Below are positions 26,572 to 34,609 of a stretch of DNA of 64,000 nucleotides, piece by piece (position 1 is the first letter of the stretch; each line of letters starts with the position of its first letter). The stretch spans positions 2,657,501 to 2,721,500 of the forward strand of contig NZ_CP127165.1 of assembly GCF_030264275.1 (NCBI RefSeq), in the 5' to 3' direction. The stretch comes from Marivivens sp. LCG002. Its GTDB lineage: Bacteria > Pseudomonadota > Alphaproteobacteria > Rhodobacterales > Rhodobacteraceae. The position numbers and the translations under genes were made by a program. The notes beneath the pieces are model-generated. The model was not told where the DNA came from, did no database searches, and saw only the letters and a list, made by a program, of their open reading frames with translations.

Positions 26572-28326
26572 TCAAAAGCTGTCGCTGCCCGCTATGGTAT
26601 CTCCGACCAGATCACGCAGGGCATCAGGTGTCTCCTGCGCTTTGGCCAAAGACCAGCGAACGCGCGTCGCATATGACATTGCGCGTCCAGATAAAACCAC
26701 CTGTGATGCCGCACGGGGCTTTAATCGACCATTTTCGAGATAAACCGAAGGCTCGAGCCGCATTTCGGCAGTCCCGTCATGCCGAAAAACCCAAATTTCA
26801 CCACTTTTGAGCGCCATGGAGATGGCAGCGCCACCAAGATCAATCTCGGCATCCACTTCGGGGTGGAGGTGAAAACGGATCGAAAACGGAACACCTTGGA
26901 GCTTTTCCGCGTCGAGCGCACGGTCGAACCGTTTCTTGTCCCCATCACTGATCGAACCGATGAAATCCTCTCCGACCAATCCCCGCCCATCAAGGCTCAG
27001 ATCAAGGGTTCGAGCATGGGTGAGACCATGTGTACGTTGATAGCCATTATGTGCGACCTGAAGTCTGTGACCGTCGGCAAGGGTTTCCCATTCCACGGGC
27101 ACCTGATCGGGCACATCGGTCAACCACTCGCGGTCCAATCCCCCAAGACGGGTTCCAGACCCAAGCCTGGACGAGGAATACCCGTCAATCGCAAGTGTCG
27201 AGTGGCTGGCTGTTGCGCGCCCCGCTCGGCGCCACTCTTCGCCGAAGCTACGACCGTTGCCGCAGTTCACGATGACGGGCCGACGACCGGACGTCAGTTC
27301 GAAAGCACAAGTCGAAGCGTGCCCTTCGAAGCTTGCTGCTCCGGTCGGAGGGGCCGCGGCGTCGACGACAACACTGGTGCGACCTGCACTCAAACGCACG
27401 TAGCCCATATAGAGGCTTTCGGTCGGCATTTGCTTGTTACCCGAAGCGGCCAAGGCTTGTTCCAAGCGCCCTTCGATCCCGCGTCCACCCCCATGAAATC
27501 GGGCAAGCCCGCCATCGGAATGGCGTAGCGCCCGAAGCGTCGGGACAATCCGGTCGATCGCAGCATGGACGCTATGCGGAATAGGACGGTCCGCTTCGCC
27601 CAGCGCTTGCACCGACCAATGCAACAGGGTCAGAACCTCGAGCAGCTCTTGCGGATTGCGTGTGGGGAGCCCGCCTTGCCCATCCACCTGATGGACACAG
27701 TCTTTTGCAAGGATCGACACCGCCGGCTCGACGTATTGGGACATCCCCTGAAGCGACAACCCCGCGTAAATCATTCCCGTCATCGCTTCGAAGCGCGCCA
27801 AACCGGGTTTCACGGTCTTGCCTCGCCGCGAGAGGAATAGTGTCTGGTGGGCGAGTGATCGATAGAAACGATCCGTCCAAACCTGATCCTGACCACGCAT
27901 CAAAAAGAAGGCGTGATTGATCCAGCGAATAAGACGACGCCCCGTCAGATCGGGGACCCAGCCCGGACCTGTGCCGTTTCCATAGCGATGAATCCACTCG
28001 CTCACCCAAGCCTGTGCTCGTTCGCGAGCCTTGAAGTCACCGACAGCCGCCAGATCATCAAGCCAAGCAAACCCGTGAAGCTCGTCAATAGCCATGGCAG
28101 ACGTTGCGTTGATCGACCAGATCGAGCCCGAAGGCGCTTCGGTCAACTCGCCTGCGAAGAGAAAATTCCCGGCAATCAATTGCCGACCACGCGCATAGAT
28201 ACCGATCGACCGAGGCTCGGGCTGTGACGAAAAACCTGTTGGAACTTTTGCACGCGCAGCGATTCGCGCATGAACGCGGTGCATGAATTCCGTGCCTTTG
28301 GCACTCCATGTTTGCGACTTTGACAA
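26572..28326 (-). CDS. Heparinase II/III family protein
   Basis: 584 aa from a TTG codon (28326); an ATG at 28284 would remove 14 residues, but related proteins also begin upstream of the RxHAR segment. The N-terminal alpha-toroid ([31 protein letters not shown]-like motifs) is followed by the beta-sandwich heparinase II/III domain ([34 protein letters not shown]). The family contains polysaccharide lyases, but alphaproteobacterial members beside purH have no known substrate and this one has no signal peptide, so an enzymatic role is uncertain. Located between rsmB-like and purH genes. Confidence 0.85.
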   Translation of the reverse strand: MSKSQTWSAKGTEFMHRVHARIAARAKVPTGFSSQPEPRSIGIYARGRQLIAGNFLFAGELTEAPSGSIWSINATSAMAIDELHGFAWLDDLAAVGDFKARERAQAWVSEWIHRYGNGTGPGWVPDLTGRRLIRWINHAFFLMRGQDQVWTDRFYRSLAHQTLFLSRRGKTVKPGLARFEAMTGMIYAGLSLQGMSQYVEPAVSILAKDCVHQVDGQGGLPTRNPQELLEVLTLLHWSVQALGEADRPIPHSVHAAIDRIVPTLRALRHSDGGLARFHGGGRGIEGRLEQALAASGNKQMPTESLYMGYVRLSAGRTSVVVDAAAPPTGAASFEGHASTCAFELTSGRRPVIVNCGNGRSFGEEWRRAGRATASHSTLAIDGYSSSRLGSGTRLGGLDREWLTDVPDQVPVEWETLADGHRLQVAHNGYQRTHGLTHARTLDLSLDGRGLVGEDFIGSISDGDKKRFDRALDAEKLQGVPFSIRFHLHPEVDAEIDLGGAAISMALKSGEIWVFRHDGTAEMRLEPSVYLENGRLKPRAASQVVLSGRAMSYATRVRWSLAKAQETPDALRDLVGDTIAGSDSF

Positions 28327-28395
28327 GCGCGACTGCCTCGGTTTGCGTGTTCCGCTGTTTATTACAGAAGATGTTAGCCAGACCTAAGCGCCGAG

Positions 28396-29670
28396 TCACG
28401 CAGCCTTTCGAAGAACAGCGACATAGAACCCGTCCATACCGCCGAACTCTGGCCAATAGTCGGGGCGCAAACGAAGCCCGCCTTCTTCGGTTTTCCAGCT
28501 TTCTTCTATCCATGACTGATCGAAAGCAGAACGATCGACCCAAAGCCCATCATGGCGCTCCAAGGCCTCCTCGACCTGAACCTCACCTTCGTCAGGCAGC
28601 AATGAACAGGTGCAGAAAACCAACCTTCCGTCAGGTTTCAGAAGGGTCAGGGCATGATCAATCATGGCCTCTTGTTGCCCGATCAACTCGCCGAATTCGC
28701 TACCATCTTTGGCATAGGGAAGATCAGGGTGACGCCGAATGGTCCCCGTCGCGGAACAAGGCGCATCGAGTAGAATGGCGTCATAACCATCCTCGTCGAA
28801 CTCGAAAGCATCGGACACGACGGTCCGCGCCTTCAACCCCGTGCGCGCGAGGTTCTCTTCGACGCGGCGCATACGCGATTCGGAAACGTCGACTGCGGTC
28901 ACATCCGCTCCCGCACTGGCAAGCTGCATGGTCTTGCCCCCCGGAGCCGAACAAAGGTCGAGCACTTTTTCGCCGGTCTTGGGTGCAAGAATTCGAACGG
29001 GAATTGCAGCGGCTGCATCCTGAACCCACCAAGCACCATCTGCGTATCCTTCAAGTTCGGACACCTGTCCGGCATCAGCCAAACGCACTGATCCCGAGGG
29101 GAGAACTGTTCCACCAAGTTTTTGCGCCCAGCTTTCGGGATCGGATTTCACAGTCAGATCAAGCGAAGCACCAAGGAAATGGGCATGTTCCATGCCTGCC
29201 ACTTCTGCCTTTCCCCAAGCCTCGATCATAGGACCACGAAGCCAATCGGGCAGCCGCGGTTCGGGCAGACGATCCCAGGCCCCGGGACGCTCGGCGGCGA
29301 CTTTGCGCAGCACGGCGTTGACAAGACCCTTCATGGCCTGAGTTCGTTTGTTACGACCCACGATTTCAACGCAAGCATTGACGACACCATGCGCAGCCTC
29401 GCCGTTCCATATCTCGACCGTTCCAAGCCGCAGAGCATTGCGCACAGTCAATGGCGGGCGCTTCTGGAGAAACGGCTTGAGCATCCGATCCGCGCGATCC
29501 ATGCCGCGCAATGTCAGAAGCGCCAGGCGTTGTGCGCGTGCACGATCTTCGGGTGCGAGATGCGAAAGTGCCCCACCGCCGATCAATTCGGACAGGAGCC
29601 TGCCTTCTCCGGTCACTTCATCGAGCAAGAAATGTGCTGCCGAACGCGGAGCAAGGCCGATCTGAGTCAT
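28396..29670 (-). CDS. rsmB: RsmB/NOP-family RNA cytosine-C5 methyltransferase
   Basis: 424 aa. A NusB-like RNA-binding domain comes first (about 1-140), then the SAM domain with VLDLCSAPGGKT near 240, motif IV LDAPCSATG near 300 and motif VI FCTCSLLPDEGEV near 355; both catalytic cysteines are present. The layout fits RsmB, which methylates C967 of 16S rRNA. ATG 29670 has AGGGGAA upstream; a 21-residue in-frame extension is not supported. Divergent from the DUF1674 gene. Confidence 0.88.
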   Translation of the reverse strand: MTQIGLAPRSAAHFLLDEVTGEGRLLSELIGGGALSHLAPEDRARAQRLALLTLRGMDRADRMLKPFLQKRPPLTVRNALRLGTVEIWNGEAAHGVVNACVEIVGRNKRTQAMKGLVNAVLRKVAAERPGAWDRLPEPRLPDWLRGPMIEAWGKAEVAGMEHAHFLGASLDLTVKSDPESWAQKLGGTVLPSGSVRLADAGQVSELEGYADGAWWVQDAAAAIPVRILAPKTGEKVLDLCSAPGGKTMQLASAGADVTAVDVSESRMRRVEENLARTGLKARTVVSDAFEFDEDGYDAILLDAPCSATGTIRRHPDLPYAKDGSEFGELIGQQEAMIDHALTLLKPDGRLVFCTCSLLPDEGEVQVEEALERHDGLWVDRSAFDQSWIEESWKTEEGGLRLRPDYWPEFGGMDGFYVAVLRKAA

Positions 29671-29737
29671 GTGTTCCCCTTGAGAAGTCTGTTTCCCCGC
29701 GTATATCAAGTGCAGTAACCGGACAAGGAACACACCG

Positions 29738-29917
29738 ATGGCCGATACCGAAAAGAAAGACCTCCCGCCCGCCGCCCTACGCGCGCTTCAAGAAGCCGAA
29801 GAACGTCGTAAGGCCGCTCAATCTATTGAGCTTCCACCCGAGCTTGGGGGAAGAGACGGACCCGAGCCTGTGCGCTTTGGGGACTGGGAAAAAAAAGGGA
29901 TTGCGATCGACTTCTGA
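29738..29917 (+). CDS. DUF1674 protein, SDHAF4-like assembly factor (59 aa)
   Basis: 59 residues beginning MADTEKKDLPPAALRALQEA and ending in the family signature GPEPVRFGDWEKKGIAIDF. This C-terminus is the conserved core of DUF1674, homologous to mitochondrial SDHAF4, which binds flavinated SdhA and promotes succinate dehydrogenase assembly. CAAGGAA lies before the ATG at 29738. No sdh genes are in the window. The TGA abuts the TGA of the convergent exported protein, forming the palindrome TGATCA. Confidence 0.88.
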   Translation: MADTEKKDLPPAALRALQEAEERRKAAQSIELPPELGGRDGPEPVRFGDWEKKGIAIDF

Positions 29918-30265
29918 TCAGTCGATGCGAAAGGTTGCAGCGCGCCCCTGACCTTGGTTTTCGGTAAAACGAACCTTGCGCCCGTCAACTTCAACCAACT
30001 GACAATTAAACGGAATTTCGCGGTCGCCCCATGCCATGGTGCGGCAGAAATATCCGTTGTCCCATTGCCAGCTCCCTGTGACGGTCGACCCGACCGCCTC
30101 GCCATCGATAAGCCCGTCAGGCGTCACCCGAAGTCGGATTGGGAAAAGGCTGTGTTTGAGCTGACCTTCCTGCATCAGACCAACGAAAGTCGAGCGATCG
30201 GAAACCACGTTAAATTCGGCTGCAGCCGCTGTCGGCAATAAAAGTGCAAATAGAATAGCTTTCAT
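29918..30265 (-). CDS. Small exported protein of unknown function
   Basis: 115 aa with a short signal peptide (MKAILFALLLPTAAAA|EF). The mature part of about 98 residues looks like a small beta-barrel or lipocalin-like domain (VTPDGLIDGEAVGSTVTGSWQWDNGYFCRTMAWG), with two cysteines that may pair. I do not recognise a named family. GGGGGCTCTTC precedes the ATG. It follows dapB on the same strand by 68 bases. Confidence 0.7.
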   Translation of the reverse strand: MKAILFALLLPTAAAAEFNVVSDRSTFVGLMQEGQLKHSLFPIRLRVTPDGLIDGEAVGSTVTGSWQWDNGYFCRTMAWGDREIPFNCQLVEVDGRKVRFTENQGQGRAATFRID

Positions 30266-30333
30266 GAAGAGCCCCCGTTTTTTGACGACGCTCCATAAAT
30301 ACGCTCGATAACCCGATTCGGTTCAGTTTTAAG

Positions 30334-31143
30334 TCAAAGCCCCAGCACATCGAGCATGGAATACTCGCCTGCGGGTTTACCTTGGGCCCAAAGCGCGGCC
30401 TTGAGGGCACCACGCGCGAAGACCGCGCGGTCGGTCGCAATGTGGCGCAGCACAATCCGCTCGCCATCAGCCGCAAAGAGAACATCGTGTTCCCCCACAA
30501 TGTCGCCGCCACGAATGGCCGTAAACCCGATGTCGCCGCGCTTTCTGGCTCCCGTAATGCCGTCGCGGCCTGAATCGCGCACGTCCTTGAGGTTTACGCC
30601 GCGCCCTTCCGCGGCAGCTTCACCCAACATCAGTGCGGTTCCCGAAGGGGCGTCGACTTTGCGATTGTGGTGGGCTTCGATCACTTCGATGTCGAAATCC
30701 TCGTCAAGTGCAGCGGCGACTTTTTTGGTCAACTGAACCAACAGGTTGACACCAAGCGACATGTTGCCTGCGCGCACGATTGTCCCGCGCTCCGCAATCC
30801 GCGCAATTGCGGCAAGATGGCTGTCGTCAAAGCCTGTGGTCCCGATGACATGGACGCAGCCCGCCTCGGCGGCCAGCTCGGCAAAGGCGACGGTTGCGTC
30901 AGGCGACGTAAAATCGATCACCGCATCCGCCCCTGCAAAAGCCTCGGCGGCTTTGTCGGTCACGGTCACACCGCTGGCGGCTCCACCCATCATTTCGCCA
31001 AGATCACGGCCTATCCAGTCATGCCCGCTCCGCTCGACCACGGATTTGAGCTTCGCCGTTCCCGACTCATTAATGAGTTTGATGAGCATCCGCCCCATAC
31101 GACCCGATGCACCCGTAACCACAATGAGCGGCGAATTCGACAT
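30334..31143 (-). CDS. dapB: 4-hydroxy-tetrahydrodipicolinate reductase
   Basis: 269 aa, cytoplasmic. Reduces hydroxytetrahydrodipicolinate with NAD(P)H in lysine and diaminopimelate synthesis. Nucleotide motif [11 protein letters not shown] at residues 8-18, VIGTTGF near 99, and the catalytic/substrate motif [15 protein letters not shown] near 155. Full length for the family. It is divergent from rbfA. A DapC-like aminotransferase elsewhere in the window (47984-49162) would act later in the same pathway. Confidence 0.96.
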   Translation of the reverse strand: MSNSPLIVVTGASGRMGRMLIKLINESGTAKLKSVVERSGHDWIGRDLGEMMGGAASGVTVTDKAAEAFAGADAVIDFTSPDATVAFAELAAEAGCVHVIGTTGFDDSHLAAIARIAERGTIVRAGNMSLGVNLLVQLTKKVAAALDEDFDIEVIEAHHNRKVDAPSGTALMLGEAAAEGRGVNLKDVRDSGRDGITGARKRGDIGFTAIRGGDIVGEHDVLFAADGERIVLRHIATDRAVFARGALKAALWAQGKPAGEYSMLDVLGL

Positions 31144-31229
31144 GTTCCAACCTTCCGTAGCGGTAAAATCTGCTAATCCACTGACTGCACGTCAAAGCCT
31201 CGCTTGGCAAGAGCGCAGCATCCGCTTAC

Positions 31230-31655
31230 ATGGGCGTTATGGCAAAGAACCGTTTCTCCGAAGGCTCCGGCCCCTCTCAGCGTCAACTTCGCGTTGGCGA
31301 AATGCTGCGTCGTGCACTTTCTGATGTGCTCGCACGAGGCGACGTGCATGATCCCGATCTCGGGCGCATGTCCATAACCGTTGGGGAAGTGCGGTGCTCG
31401 CCCGATCTCAAACACGCGACGGCATATGTCCTTCCGCTCGGCGGGCAGGGCAAGGATGAAGCGCTCGCAGCGCTTCGCCGCAACAAGGCCGAGATCCGCC
31501 ATCAGATCGTGCGGAACATCACACTCAAATACGCGCCTGATTTCCGTTTCGAGATCGACGAGACTTTTGACCGTATGGACGACACGCGCCGCATGTTCGC
31601 GGACGAGCACGTGCGTCAAGACCTCGACGACGACATCGGGGACGACGAGGACTGA
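31230..31655 (+). CDS. rbfA: 30S ribosome-binding factor A
   Basis: 141 aa; KH-like fold protein that binds the 5' part of 16S rRNA and assists late 30S maturation. Recognised by [25 protein letters not shown] at the start, [27 protein letters not shown] and [21 protein letters not shown] at the end. ATGs at 31230 and 31239 are both possible starts. Followed by truB 67 bases downstream, then DUF1643, rpsO and pnp, the usual order with an RTX gene added. Confidence 0.93.
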   Translation: MGVMAKNRFSEGSGPSQRQLRVGEMLRRALSDVLARGDVHDPDLGRMSITVGEVRCSPDLKHATAYVLPLGGQGKDEALAALRRNKAEIRHQIVRNITLKYAPDFRFEIDETFDRMDDTRRMFADEHVRQDLDDDIGDDED

Positions 31656-31722
31656 GTTCTCTTGATTGACCCAAGCGCCTGTCTCGACTAGCAGGCGCCC
31701 CTGCACAAAGGCGGAGGCAAAC

Positions 31723-32631
31723 ATGGGCAAGCGCAAAGGCCGCGATATTTCGGGTTGGCTGGTGATCGACAAACCGGCGGGGATCACCTCGACGGCGGTC
31801 GTCAACAAAGTCCGCTGGGCTTTCGGCGCGAAAAAGGCGGGCCATGCAGGCACGCTCGACCCCGAAGCGACGGGAGTTCTCGCCGTAGCACTTGGCGAAG
31901 CCACCAAAACCATCCCCTACATCACCGATGCCCTCAAGGCTTATGAGTTTTCGGTCACTCTGGGCGCGGCAACGAACACCGATGACGCCGAAGGGGAAAT
32001 CATCGCGCGTTCGGACAAACGCCCGACTGACGACGAAATCAAAGCGGCCTTGGGCAATTTCCTCGGTGACATCATGCAGGTTCCACCCAAGTTTTCGGCC
32101 GTTAAGATCGATGGCCAGCGCGCCTATAAGCTGGCGCGTGACGATGAAGATTTTGAAATCGCGCCTCGCCCACTTTGGGTTGAAGAACTGGTAATGGTTG
32201 ACCGGCCCGATCCCGAACATGTGCTTTTGGAGATGACCTGCGGCAAAGGCGGGTATGTCCGTTCGATCGCACGCGATCTGGGCGAAACACTTGGCTGCTT
32301 TGGCCATGTGGACTGGCTTCGCCGCATTTGGTCGGGTCCCTTCGACGCAGCAGAGGGTCTTAGCCTCGAAACCATCGACGCACTTGCCAAAACTCCTGAA
32401 CTCGATGCCCATTTGAAACCGCTCGAGGTGGGTCTCGCAGATCTGACCGAAGTGCGCGTGCCGCCCGAAAGTGTAAACAAACTGCGCAACGGCAATGCCG
32501 CGATGGTTCTCGCTCATGACGTCGAATATGGCGAAGAATGTTGGGCAAGCTACGAAGGCCAGGCAATCGCGGTCGGTATTTTCAAGTCCGGCGAACTTCA
32601 TCCAAGCCGCGTTTTTGTCCATGACGCCTAG
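31723..32631 (+). CDS. truB: tRNA pseudouridine-55 synthase
   Basis: 302 aa. The catalytic Asp46 lies in [14 protein letters not shown]; KxxxKTIPY and the later motif [15 protein letters not shown] are also present, as is a C-terminal PUA-like part. It makes the pseudouridine in the T-loop of tRNAs. The start at 31723 follows GCGGAGG; an in-frame ATG 19 codons upstream has no ribosome-binding site. Confidence 0.96.
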   Translation: MGKRKGRDISGWLVIDKPAGITSTAVVNKVRWAFGAKKAGHAGTLDPEATGVLAVALGEATKTIPYITDALKAYEFSVTLGAATNTDDAEGEIIARSDKRPTDDEIKAALGNFLGDIMQVPPKFSAVKIDGQRAYKLARDDEDFEIAPRPLWVEELVMVDRPDPEHVLLEMTCGKGGYVRSIARDLGETLGCFGHVDWLRRIWSGPFDAAEGLSLETIDALAKTPELDAHLKPLEVGLADLTEVRVPPESVNKLRNGNAAMVLAHDVEYGEECWASYEGQAIAVGIFKSGELHPSRVFVHDA

Positions 32632-32640
32632 GCCGTCGGC

Positions 32641-33168
32641 ATGATCACGCGGTTTTTCACCAAAGAGGATGCTGTCTCCGAAGCCGTTTATTCGGACTGC
32701 GAGAACTATCGCTACAGCCTGACCCGTATTTGGGAAGAGCGCGGCGCGCGGGCTCTCTTTGTGATGTTGAACCCCTCGACCGCAACAGAAGTCCAGAACG
32801 ACCCGACGGTCGAGCGTTGCGAGCGCCGCGCACGGGCGCTCGGGTTCGGCGGATTTCGCGTTACGAATATTTTTGCATGGCGCGACACCGATCCCCAGAA
32901 AATGCGGGCCGCAGCCGATCCCATCGGACCAACGAACGACGATACCATTCGCCAAAGCGCACTGGAATGGATCCGCGACAGTAAGGACCAAATCGTCTGC
33001 GCGTGGGGGGCACATGGTGATCATCTCTCAAGAGGTGCAGCCGTCGAAAAAATCCTCCGAGACACGGGCAAGGATCTCTATTCCCTCGGTCTGACCAAAC
33101 AGGGACATCCCAAGCATCCGCTTTATATCGGCTATTCCGTCCAGCCCGAAATCTGGCACCCCCGTTAA
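32641..33168 (+). CDS. DUF1643 domain protein
   Basis: 175 aa, cytoplasmic. Family motifs: LFVMLNPSTATEVQNDPTVERCERRAR (residues about 38-64), FRVTNIFAWRDTDP and VCAWGAHG, and the end LGLTKQGHPKHPLYI. The DUF1643 family is of unknown function, often found near mobile or phage genes, but here it sits nine bases after truB in the ribosome-maturation cluster, which suggests co-expression with RNA-modification genes. No catalytic role is assigned. Confidence 0.88.
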   Translation: MITRFFTKEDAVSEAVYSDCENYRYSLTRIWEERGARALFVMLNPSTATEVQNDPTVERCERRARALGFGGFRVTNIFAWRDTDPQKMRAAADPIGPTNDDTIRQSALEWIRDSKDQIVCAWGAHGDHLSRGAAVEKILRDTGKDLYSLGLTKQGHPKHPLYIGYSVQPEIWHPR

Positions 33169-33180
33169 CTATTCGGTAAG

Positions 33181-33196
33181 TTAATCGTCGGTTAAC
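33181..33196 (+). promoter_or_regulatory. CtrA-like box upstream of the RTX gene
   Basis: TTAA at 33181-33184, seven bases, TTAAC at 33192-33196: an exact fit to the alphaproteobacterial CtrA consensus TTAA-N7-TTAAC. Further TTAA half-sites lie at 33165 and 33211. It is about 55 bp upstream of the preferred RTX start, in promoter position. Confidence 0.55.
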
Positions 33197-33249
33197 GAGC
33201 CGTTGCGCGGTTAAACCTCAAACACATTCCAATGTTGTTCGAGGTCGAA

Positions 33250-33933
33250 ATGCTTTTGCTCCTGAGCCTGATCGGTTTTGCCCTTGCCGGCATCGCAATG
33301 CCCACTGCGCCTGAAGAGACCGAAACAGAGACCCCGCCCGATCAAACCGACATGGTCGTAAACGGTGGTCCTTTGAACGATCTTCTCTCGACACTTGCTG
33401 GCGATGACTACCTTGCAGGGCATCTTGGCGATGACATCCTAAAGGGGGGCGACGGCGCGGATACCCTGATTGGCGGCATGGGGGATGATACCCTCGTCGG
33501 AGGCGATGGAGATGATACGCTTCACGGTTACTACGACAACGACCTGCTGATCGGCGGGCAAGGGTCCGACCTGATCTTCGGCGGAAACGGGAACGACATT
33601 CTCGACGGCAGAGAGCCCGACCCGCAAAAGGATTTCCTAAACGGCGGTGCAGGAGACGACTGGATCGTTGCAGGCGCGGGCGATCATGTGAACAGCGGAA
33701 GCGGAAGCGACACTATCGCTCTTCTGTCCGAATATGACGCGCCTGTAGTGGTCGACGATATGACGGACGAGGACACGATCATCATCGGATATCCCGCACA
33801 AAGCGCCCAGCCCGCCCTCTCGGCCGAGGCGGATAGCGGCGGCATCATGATTTTCGGCGACGGGAAACCCTTGGTCTATCTGCAAGGCGCGACGAACTTC
33901 GATCTCGGCGCCATTCGCTTTGAAGCTCTATAA
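33250..33933 (+). CDS. RTX calcium-binding protein with N-terminal membrane anchor
   Basis: 227 aa. Residues 1-17 (MLLLLSLIGFALAGIAMP) form a hydrophobic anchor or signal, then an acidic Thr/Glu/Pro-rich spacer, then about eight GGxGxDxLx nonapeptides (residues about 45-145: GDDILKGGDGADTLIGG, GDDTLVGGDGDDTLHGY) and a C-terminal beta-rich tail. RTX repeats fold on calcium outside the cell. The start at 33250 is chosen because GAGGTCGAA lies directly before it; ATG 33232 has no such site. Similar small proteins occur in Rhodobacteraceae without known role. It interrupts the truB-rpsO order. Confidence 0.82.
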   Translation: MLLLLSLIGFALAGIAMPTAPEETETETPPDQTDMVVNGGPLNDLLSTLAGDDYLAGHLGDDILKGGDGADTLIGGMGDDTLVGGDGDDTLHGYYDNDLLIGGQGSDLIFGGNGNDILDGREPDPQKDFLNGGAGDDWIVAGAGDHVNSGSGSDTIALLSEYDAPVVVDDMTDEDTIIIGYPAQSAQPALSAEADSGGIMIFGDGKPLVYLQGATNFDLGAIRFEAL

Positions 33934-33988
33934 AAGAAAGGAAATTTCTTTTCTTTATGGGTCTTTTCGACTAAGAGCGCGCATCGGT

Positions 33989-34003
33989 TGGTGAGACTCA
34001 CCA
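33989..34003. promoter_or_regulatory. Perfect 7-bp palindrome upstream of rpsO
   Basis: TGGTGAG-A-CTCACCA, an exact dyad with one central base, 75 bp before the rpsO start. It could be a protein-binding operator or, as RNA, a tight stem. No matching factor is recognised. Confidence 0.35.
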
Positions 34004-34077
34004 TTCGATCCTCCAAGGGCCTTGCTGGACGACATCCCGGCCTGCGCCATAACCCCTTGATTTAAAAGGAGACCCCG

Positions 34078-34347
34078 ATGTCGATTACTGCAGAAGAAAA
34101 GACTCGCCTCATCAAAGAATTCGGCACCAAAGAAGGTGACACCGGTTCCCCCGAGGTTCAGGTTGCAATTCTTTCGTCGCGCATCGCGACACTGACCGAG
34201 CACTTCAAAACCCACAAGAAAGACAACCACGGCCGCCGTGGTCTTCTTATGATGGTTGCTCAGCGCCGCAAGCTTCTGGACTATGTCAAAGGCAAGGACG
34301 AAGCACGTTACCAGTCGCTCATCGAGCGTCTTGGCCTGCGCCGCTAA
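34078..34347 (+). CDS. rpsO: 30S ribosomal protein uS15
   Basis: 89 aa, full length. Starts [20 protein letters not shown] and contains [29 protein letters not shown] and the C-terminal [12 protein letters not shown] typical of S15, which binds the central domain of 16S rRNA. AAAAGGAGACC is a strong ribosome-binding site. Followed by an intrinsic terminator and then pnp, the widely conserved rpsO-pnp pair. Confidence 0.98.
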   Translation: MSITAEEKTRLIKEFGTKEGDTGSPEVQVAILSSRIATLTEHFKTHKKDNHGRRGLLMMVAQRRKLLDYVKGKDEARYQSLIERLGLRR

Positions 34348-34370
34348 TCTAACCGCAAGGTTCGGATTAC

Positions 34371-34400
34371 AAACGCCCGTTCGCAAGAGCGGGCGTTTTC
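34371..34400 (+). terminator. Intrinsic terminator of rpsO
   Basis: Stem AAACGCCCG with GCGGGCGTTT around a short TTCGCAA-type loop, followed by TTTC. It separates rpsO from pnp, though partial read-through is usual in this operon. Confidence 0.75.
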
Positions 34401-34538
34401 ATTTTCGCCTCCCGACAGGAAGCGCGACAAAAATGGCGATCGAAACCAATGCTTTCCAAATGCCTTGTTTTCATGTATGCGCCCCACATCTGAGACGTTG
34501 CGTTTTGACCTTGGCGCTCGAATTAGGATGAAAAGGTC

Positions 34539-34594
34539 GGTGGCAATGGGGCCACCATGCAAACGGGAGACCCGCAGGGGCGGGAGTGCTCCCA
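34539..34594 (+). promoter_or_regulatory. Stem-loops in the pnp leader
   Basis: Within 75 bases before the pnp start there are three small perfect stems: GGTGGC/GCCACC (34539-34556), CCCGC/GCGGG (34571-34584) and GGGAG/CTCCC (about 34582-34593, overlapping the previous one). In E. coli the pnp leader is processed by RNase III and controls PNPase autoregulation; this leader may serve likewise, by analogy only. Confidence 0.35.
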
Positions 34595-34609
34595 ACCAGG
34601 ATACGCTAG

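Noticed and set aside
26572-28326. Secreted polysaccharide lyase linked to glycan degradation
   Set aside because: The protein has the heparinase II/III fold but no signal peptide and no carbohydrate-use genes around it.
31525-33024. A 499-codon minus-strand frame across rbfA, truB and DUF1643
   Set aside because: Covers three well-supported plus-strand genes; composition is not protein-like.
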